Shown: piece after piece, positions 57,720 through 64,000 of the stretch | Numbering within the stretch: position 1 is the first letter of the stretch | Layout of the letters: each line of letters begins with the position of its first letter | Assembly (NCBI GenBank): GCA_022316685.1 | Contig: JAKJHU010000307.1 | Location: 176,160 to 240,159 of the forward strand | Source: Progne subis subis | Taxonomy: Eukaryota > Chordata > Aves > Passeriformes > Hirundinidae | Reading direction: 5' to 3' | Length of the DNA stretch: 64,000 nt | The notes under the pieces: model-generated | Seen by the model: the letters and a program-made list of their open reading frames with translations, nothing else | The model's database searches: none | Told to the model about the DNA's origin: nothing | Translations under genes and position numbers: made by a program

Positions 57720-57965
57720 ACCCCGCCCCTTTCCCTCAGGGCTGGGCCCCTTCCCTCTTGGCCCCGCCCCTTTCCCTCAGGGCTGGGCCGTCCCTTCCTC
57801 GTGGCCCCACCCCTTTCTCCTCAGGGCTGGGCCGTCCCTTCCCTCTTGGCCCCGCCCCTTTCCCTCAGGGCTGGGCCGTCCCTTCCCTCTAGGCCCCGCC
57901 CCTTTCCCTCAGGGCTGGGCCGTTCCTTCCCTCTTGGCCCCCACTCCTTTCCCTCAGGGCTGAGC
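57720..57965 (+). repeat. ~44-bp GC-rich tandem repeat inside gag
   Basis: Five to six units of CCCCGCCCCTTTCCCTCAGG plus GCTGGGCCGTCCCTTCCCTC. On the coding strand it makes an Arg/Gly/Glu-rich low-complexity stretch. The unit is not a multiple of three, so frames shift between units. Confidence 0.85.
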
Positions 57966-58833
57966 CGCCCCTTTCTCTCGAGCTCCCCCCGCCTCCTCTG
58001 TGGGAGCTTCTCACCTTAGAAAAACATGCTTTTTGGCAAAGATTAGCTTCAGTTCCCCCTTCAAGTTCTCCCCTCTTTTTCTGCTTGCACGCGCTTGCAT
58101 TAGCAAACAACTCTTCGTTTTCATTGGCAACAAGCTCACAATCTAAAAGACCTTCTTTGTTTTCTGTAGTATAGCTATATCGCAAACATTCCTTATTGAT
58201 ACAACTGCATTCCCGCTTTCCCCATGGATTCAATGCCATCTTGTGGCACATACGGTGGAGGGTCCCTCTCCCGCTTTTCCAGCTTTCCGAGCTTCTTTCG
58301 GCTAAACCGTTATAAAATGACTGCACTTGCTTTTTTCCCTCAGCGAATGACCCTGAGCTTGGAGGCTTTGAAGAGAGCCCTTGCTCCTCCGAGCCTCTGC
58401 ACTCGGCAGAACCAACCCCATCAACACTCTGAACATTATCACTAACCTTCAGACTACATTCTTTTACACGCTGAAAATTCTCAACAACAGTTCCCTCTGA
58501 GAAAGTTTGCATCGCTGCCACGATACCTAATTGGGGGGAAAACTTTAAACAATTTCAGGCAGCTTTCCAGGTCTCTTGCTCCTGCAGAGCCGTCTGTAAA
58601 GCTTCCACGACCCTTCCCCATGCCTTAAGATTTTTTCCTGAGCCGGAAGACATTGTGTCTTCAGTAAGAGCCTTAGTACATTGACCCCAAATATCTGGGT
58701 GGAGGATATACACCGGCCTATCAATGATACTAAGTTGCAAAAGCCTCATCACTGCGAGGGTAAAACCTTTTGCTTTACAATCAATTCCCCACTGCTTATG
58801 AATCTGAGAAACGACCTTCACGAGGGCTTCCAT
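57889..58833 (-). pseudogene. Gag matrix region with one in-frame stop
   Basis: Begins with ATG at 58833, ~100 bases after the PBS. The first 92 codons (EALVKVVSQIHKQW, LKAWGRVVEALQTALQEQE) resemble the matrix domain of alpharetrovirus-like gag. A TGA at 58555-58557 interrupts; the same frame is open again from 58554 to 57889 with Ser/Glu-rich linker sequence ending in the repeat-encoded RERGG stretch. Matrix would target gag to the membrane. The short leader could reflect a deletion. Confidence 0.7.
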
Positions 58834-58930
58834 CCTCCTGACGGGTCCTGGAGCGTCCCCCTCGCCGAGCTGGCCCCGCCGCTCAGCCGTTGTTCACCCG
58901 TCCAGGCGACTCCCGATCTCCCGGGCGACT

Positions 58931-58948
58931 CCAGGGGTTTCGGCACCA
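58931..58948 (-). promoter_or_regulatory. Primer binding site resembling tRNA-Phe
   Basis: TGGTGCCGAAACCCCTGG on the minus strand, two bases inside the 5' LTR. The first 14 bases equal the complement of the tRNA-Phe 3' end. Confidence 0.75.
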
Positions 58949-58950
58949 CT

Positions 58951-59243
58951 TGCTGCCTCCGCTGAGGCGTAGCGACCTGGTTCGGGAACAACACGGCAGC
59001 CACACCCAGGCTGCTCGGTCCATCAGCTCACAGACACCAGTGTGGTGGACGGCAAATGGTGTTTATTAACTGGTTACATGGAGTTATAAAACCTCTGTTT
59101 GCTACATCACATCCGTCTGCTTACGTTACAAGTTAGGTGTTGCTTACCTTATCAGGGACACTAAACAACTAAGTGTTGAGGGAGGGGTTCTGTCTACCCG
59201 TACAATGCGATATCTTCGGACTGCCTGTCCCTAATCTCCCACA
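58951..59243 (-). repeat. 5' LTR of the minus-strand provirus
   Basis: 293 bp, same length as the 3' LTR; minus-strand reading starts TGTGGGAGATTAGGG. It abuts segment C with no recognisable target duplication. Confidence 0.88.
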
Positions 59244-59823
59244 GGGCAGGGAGAGGAAAACAATGGACCCTTGATTATAAGAGTCCCTGCAGTGCCAGAA
59301 TGACCTCCTTGGTTCCACACATCAGCAGGGGGAAGCTTTCATAGCCAGGGACTAAAGAGCCTCTCCCAGCAACTGGGAATTCCTGCTGGTACGTCCAACT
59401 TGCAGGCAATGAGATGGGCAAAAAACCCAGGAAAACTACGCGAGAAATCAGTAACCCATACTATAATATACAGAGCAGGTATTTGTTATCCAGTGCTAGA
59501 AGTGAGGGGGATATCTCCACCACAAACTCACTTGTTGTTCCTCACACAGTACTAGGTTTTATACGTTTGTTTTGGTTTATTTATATTCTCATTATACGTT
59601 CCTAACCTTCTTATTGTAACTTATTCTATAATCAAATGATTATGCAAGCCCTTCTAGTACATGCAGGGTCTCTGCACGCAGTGCACGTCACCCTCCTGGT
59701 GGTTGTTTTGATGAAGGCTCAGAAAACTTCCTGGGGCTTGAACTTATTACCCCTGCTTCCTGCAAATGCTCTATAAGATTGCCTGCTCAAATGGCCAGGG
59801 GTCAGCTGTTTGCAGTAACCTTG

Positions 59824-60639
59824 TGTCATGGTTGGACACTTGCCCACTGCCAGGCACCCACAAGAGTCCTTCACTCATCCTCCCCAGCCACAGCTGGGCA
59901 GAGAAGTAAAAAAATATTAAAGAGCACTTCATGAGTGAGATAAGGATGGGCAGAAATATTTCAAATGGAACAAAGGCTCAAATTAAGTTGCAAAGTGAAT
60001 TTTAATGCTAATAGAATCAGAGGACGATATTGAGAAATAAAATACGCCATTAAATACCTTCTTGCCCCCCAGCCCCTCCTTCCTTCCCACTGACAGCACA
60101 GGGAGACAGGGCCTGGGAGTTTTGGTCAGTTCATCATCGAGATTTTCTGCTGCTGCTCTGGGAGAGGAGCCCTTCTCCCATGTGGCCATGGAGTCCCTCC
60201 CACTGGATACAGTTCTCCATGAACTGCCCCAGCGTGGGTCCACTCTCACAAGCAGCAGCCCTACCGCACCTGCTGCAACGTGAGTCCCTCCCACGGGCAC
60301 ACAGTCCTCCCAAACTGCCTGCAGCATGGGGCTCTCCTCCCACGGGTGCAGTCCTCCAAGGACAGGCTACTCCAGCCTGGAAGCAGGGCCCCCTCTCTCC
60401 ACCGGGTCTCCCACTGGATCACAGCCTCATCCAGGCATCCACCAGCTCTGGGATGGGCACCTCCCCAGGGGCTGTGGGTGGATCTCTGCATCCTCATGGA
60501 TCCCCATGGGCAGAGAGTGGATCTCTGCATCCCCATGGATCCCCCATGGATCCCCATGGGCTCTGAGTGGATCTCTGCATCCCCCATGGATACCCGTGGT
60601 GCCCCTGCTGCAAAAACCAGGCTGTGCCAACCCAATACA
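59824..60639 (+). mobile_element. ~0.8-kb solo LTR of the TGTC(A/G)TGG family, segment C
   Basis: TGTCATGGTTGGACACTTG...CCCAATACA. Shorter than the copy at 29322-30247, mainly because the 39-bp array at 60475-60595 has about three units. Confidence 0.78.
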
Positions 60640-60898
60640 GCTTGTTCTGCTAAATTTGCTCATTTCTGAAAAGAGCTTCATTCCCACTCCTTGTTACAAT
60701 GTGAACTATTTCTTTCTGCACAGCTACAGCTTTTTGCACAGTTCAAGCATTATCTGGTTGCCTCGGCACCAGGGCCCATCAGGCTGAGTCTGACCTGTCC
60801 TTTCTCCAAGCTGCAAACAGAACCTGCCCCCAGCCAGTGTCCCTGCAAACAGGCAGGGTTCTGTAGGGCCAGGGAGAGTGCACAGAGATTTGGGGTCT

Positions 60899-61603
60899 TG
60901 TTGGAGTCCAGGGCATTCCTTTGGTTGCCCTGGAGGGTCAGAGACCCGGGCAGGGGGGTCTGGGACCACAGCCCAGAGCTCAGAGAGACACTGGATTTGA
61001 TTTCAGTCCATGGGAGAGGCTTCTTGCACTGCAGGAAGCAGTGCAGGCCACAAGAGTGTGAAAGATTGTAGTTTAATATATCACAGGGGGAGAAAAACAG
61101 TGGTTTTGGGTTTCTTGTATTGAAGTGAATGGGGACAAGATAGAGAATTTGGGGCATTGCCTCCTCTTCTTCTTTCTACTTCCCTCACTCCATTTCTACA
61201 GTGACGTTGGCACAAAGTAGTTTGTGAGGACTGGATCAAAGTAAAGATGACCTTTTTAGTAATAGTGATAGACATTGGTTAATAAATATAAATATCGAAT
61301 ACGTAGCAATTAGTATAAAAGATAAGGACAACCCTGGGACGGGGGGAGTCACCAGATGTCCGGGCCGCGGCAAACATCCTGCAAGACACTGAGAAAATTG
61401 TAAGATAAGAACTAATAAACACGAAGCATGCAACCTTGAAGACTCCGTCTTTTCCTGCGTATGGCTCTGAGCTTTGCAGAGGGCAAAAAAAGACTCTAAA
61501 GCCACCTGAATGCGGGGAATTTAAGCCCCCAGCAAGCAGCCCCTCAACAACTGCTGTCCCTGGGTGCAGAGAAACCACTGGCACCCCAGATGGGACAGTG
61601 ACA
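60899..61603 (+). mobile_element. 705-bp solo LTR, perfect TSD, absent from copy B
   Basis: TGTTGGAGTCC...GACAGTGACA flanked by GGGTCT at 60893-60898 and 61604-61609. Copy B reads TTGGGGTCTGTGAGTGC at 30496-30512 with one GGGTCT, i.e. the empty site. It carries TATAAAAG near 61314 and AATAAA near 61413. Confidence 0.95.
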
Positions 61604-61814
61604 GGGTCTGTGAGTGCTGGCAGGAGGAGAGACCAGGCACAGGGAAACACCTGCAGGGGGAAAATCTCCAGGAAGCAGAGAGAGTCCCTGTCCCTGAGCC
61701 CCATGGCCTCCAGTCCCTGCTGCAGGGCCAGACCTGACTCTGCTGCTCTCTGGGGCTGGGACAGGGGCAGGGAGAGTCTGGACTCTGCAGTGCCAGCCAG
61801 AGGAAAACAATGGA

Positions 61815-62130
61815 CCTTTGGTTATACAGGTCCCTGCAGTGTCACAATGGTCTCCATGGTTCCATGAGGCCATGAAGAGGAAAAATGGCTGCTTGATTCC
61901 TTGGGGCCCTGCATTGTAACAATTTCATCCTGGTTCCATGCGACCACAAAGCGTCACTATGGTCCACTTGGTTTCATGAGGTCCTGCAGTGCCACAATGG
62001 CCCCTCGGTTCTAAGAGCTCCTGCAATAGCAGAGAGGTGTCCTTGGTGACAGAGTGACACAAGTGACCCTTGGTCACACCAGGCCCGCAGTGTCACACGG
62101 CACCTTTGGTTCTGTGGGGCCGCAGTGTCT
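61815..62130 (-). repeat. ~37-bp degenerate repeat array (block 9), minus orientation
   Basis: Counterpart of block 7 in copy B. Confidence 0.65.
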
Positions 62131-62814
62131 GTTCTGCTGGTGAGCAGGGTCAGCACCAAAGACACAGACACTAAGTTCAGGAATTCTGTGATTTTATAAT
62201 GCAAAAGTGCAAAGAATAACCAAAGGAGAAGCTCAGCAATGCACCCAATCATCACTACCAAGATTGCCTGCAGTGATTAAGAAAGAGACAGCACCAGGTC
62301 CCCTCAGATTTTCCCATCACCCACATCCACACATCAGCTGGGGGAAGCTGTCCCAGCCAAGGACTGCAGAGCCACTCCCGGACACTGGGAATTCCTGCAG
62401 GTGCCTCCAGCCCCAGGTGAGGCTCCAACCTGGCTGTGAGAGGGCCCAGCTCTGACAGTGCTGAAAAACAAACTGACAGCACTTCTAGTGCAGGAACATC
62501 TGCTTTCATTATCCTCTTGGGTTTCACCCAAAGCCTGGCCAGGGCTCAAGGAGGAACCAAGGGAGTTGACTTGGATCCTAAACTCAGACAAGGCCAGATG
62601 TCAGATTTCATGGCCTTGTCCAGTTTCTAAACACAGAAATGTCAATCCATTTTTACTAATGAGTGGATACATCTATCACAGCTCTAAGACCATGCATATT
62701 TCCTTATTGAGCAAATACAAAGATAACCTTTGGTTGGAAGGTTCATCCAGAGGTCTCCTTTTGCTCAGGGCCTGTTGTCAGGCCTCACTCAGGGCCTGTT
62801 GTCCAGGCCTTGGA

Positions 62815-62925
62815 ACTTGAGGGACGTGTTTAGTGCTGGGCTTGACCAGCTGGGTGAGCGGCTGGACTCCATGAGCTCAGAGGTCTTTCCCAACAGAAAG
62901 GATTCCATAATTCCAGGATTCCATC
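62815..62925 (+). mobile_element. CR1 3'-end fragment, copy C
   Basis: Counterpart of 31725-31835 with small deletions; GAGCGGCTGGACTCCATGAG and GATTCCATAATTCCAGGATT are conserved. Confidence 0.75.
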
Positions 62926-63009
62926 TGCTGGATTCAGCCAGGTCCATGTTAGCAGCATTGCTTTGCTCAAAACATTTCCTCTTGCTCAGCTCTTGAGGCC
63001 TAAGGCTTC

Positions 63010-64000
63010 AGCTCCTTCAGCTCCTGTGCTGAGCTGCTCACACTGAACGAGACAACTCACAGAGAAGAATACAGTTCATGCAATTCCTTCTGGAACACTG
63101 AGAGGGGAGGCTGTGAAAACAGGAGCATTGTTTGGTGTGGCCTCCTCTCTGCCCTTCCCGCCTTTCAGCACTTTGAAGCAGCCAAGAGCTTTTTCCAAGA
63201 GTGCAATGAAGCAGCTGTTCCTGCTCCCAGGTCTGGCTCTTCCCAGTCTCTGACCTTGCCTGCTTTTGTCCCTCTTGCTGTGTCCTCTGTGCCCCTGTGC
63301 TCGGTGGCTGCTGCCCAGCACTGTGGAACTGGCACAGATCCAGGGTCGAGACCCTCCTTTCTCTGCCCTTGGAGCTGCCTGCTCACAGCAGCCTTTTCCA
63401 TCTGGAAGCTCCACGTGGAGAGGGAGTCCCCACCTCCGTTCCTTGCACACCCCAGGAGCCCAGGGCTGCCATCTCAAGTCCCTGCTGGCCCTGAGGGCTC
63501 CCAGGTGCCTCAGGCTGCTGTGACACCAGTGCACACGGGAGGGAAGAGTGGCAGGGGCTGTGCTGAAAGTCAGCTCCATGTGCTGCTGCTGCTGCTGCTC
63601 TGTGGGGGCCATTTGTGCAGCGTGCCCCAGAGTGAGGGATCAGATCCAGGCACTGCTGCTGCTCCCTGGGGATCAGCCACCATTTGTTGTTGCTGTCAGG
63701 GCCAGCAGAAGCGGTGGCTGGAGCAGCGGGTGCTGACAGTGCCCCAAGCCCCGGGGCTGGAGGGGTCCTGGGCTGGGGCTGGCAGGGAGCTGCCCCTTGT
63801 TCTCCCTCTGCCTCCCGCAGAGCTGGGCCGGGCACCAGTGGGGCAGCACAGCAAACAGGGAGCCTGCCAGTCTCTTCCAGCCCTGTCTGCTCAAGTCTGG
63901 GCCTTGGAGCTTCAGGTGGACAAAGGCAGCTGCTTCTGCTCCCTCTGTGTGTCCCCGTGTTCAGCAGTGCTGCTCCATCAGTCTGTGCCCAGCAGTGGGG
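63010..64000. other. GC-rich duplicated DNA, no gene recognised
   Basis: Counterpart of 31910-32910. Single-base indels relative to copy B disrupt every long frame shared between them. CTG run at about 63580-63600. Confidence 0.45.

Larger units (their letters stand above)
55576..59243 (-). mobile_element. Provirus with class II-type gag and gamma-type env, pol deleted
   Basis: Minus-strand order: LTR (58951-59243), PBS, gag matrix, repeat-expanded linker, partial capsid, then directly env surface and transmembrane parts, polypurine tract and LTR (55576-55868). Protease, RT, RNase H and integrase are missing. The two 293-bp LTRs differ at about 20 positions by eye. The flanks (ACATG on the left, GGGCAG on the right) do not match. 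Confidence 0.85.
59244..64000 (+). repeat. Direct segmental duplication, copy C
   Basis: Matches 28743-32910 in order; continues past the window. It contains a 705-bp LTR insertion and a shorter 39-bp minisatellite than copy B. Confidence 0.85.

Overview
The window looks like repeat-rich, accessory DNA from a bird, most likely a passerine. The evidence is CR1 LINE fragments, avian-type endogenous retroviruses (ERVs) of three classes, an OR14-type olfactory receptor pseudogene and a PIM-like kinase gene. No bacterial gene organisation, tRNA, rRNA or CRISPR array was seen. ERV density this high together with local segmental duplication would fit a W-linked, subtelomeric or unplaced scaffold, but that is inference.

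Layout. 1-4629: 3' half of an ERVL-like provirus (RT, RNase H, integrase, all broken) followed by two head-to-tail LTRs; the second is split by a younger solo LTR. 4884-5270: inverted copy of that solo LTR. 5843-8640 (arm A): a segment with a ~1-kb solo LTR carrying a 39-bp minisatellite; it recurs inverted at 27835-30330 (arm B). 9381-10314: olfactory receptor pseudogene. 11425-13245 and 20548-22378: a 1.8-kb direct duplication nested between the arms. 12590-19197: arrays of a ~37-bp degenerate repeat, a ~210-bp tandem repeat, a 1.25-kb solo LTR with target-site duplication (TSD) and an LTR with a tRNA-Trp-like primer binding site (PBS). 22385-25341: CR1 pieces and a solo LTR. 34071-34440: a 51-bp minisatellite. 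36390-39136: a PIM-like kinase gene on the minus strand with an internal stop, next to the remains of a second copy. 40266-42815: a long CR1. 43394-43766: a textbook solo LTR. 45515-50473: the second ERVL-like provirus, with a PBS, a gag-RT deletion fusion and an almost open RNase H-integrase. 50474-55575: a decayed class I ERV with two nested LTRs. 55576-59243: a minus-strand provirus with class II-type gag and gamma-type env, pol deleted, between two 293-bp LTRs. 59244-64000 (segment C): a direct copy of 28743-32910, differing by a 705-bp solo LTR whose empty site is preserved in B.

Nothing in the window forms a working pathway. The only host loci recognised are the olfactory receptor and the PIM-like kinase, and both carry disabling changes. 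The informative content is the nesting order of the mobile elements and the duplications, which lets insertion and rearrangement events be put in relative order. All identity statements come from reading by eye; no alignment was run.
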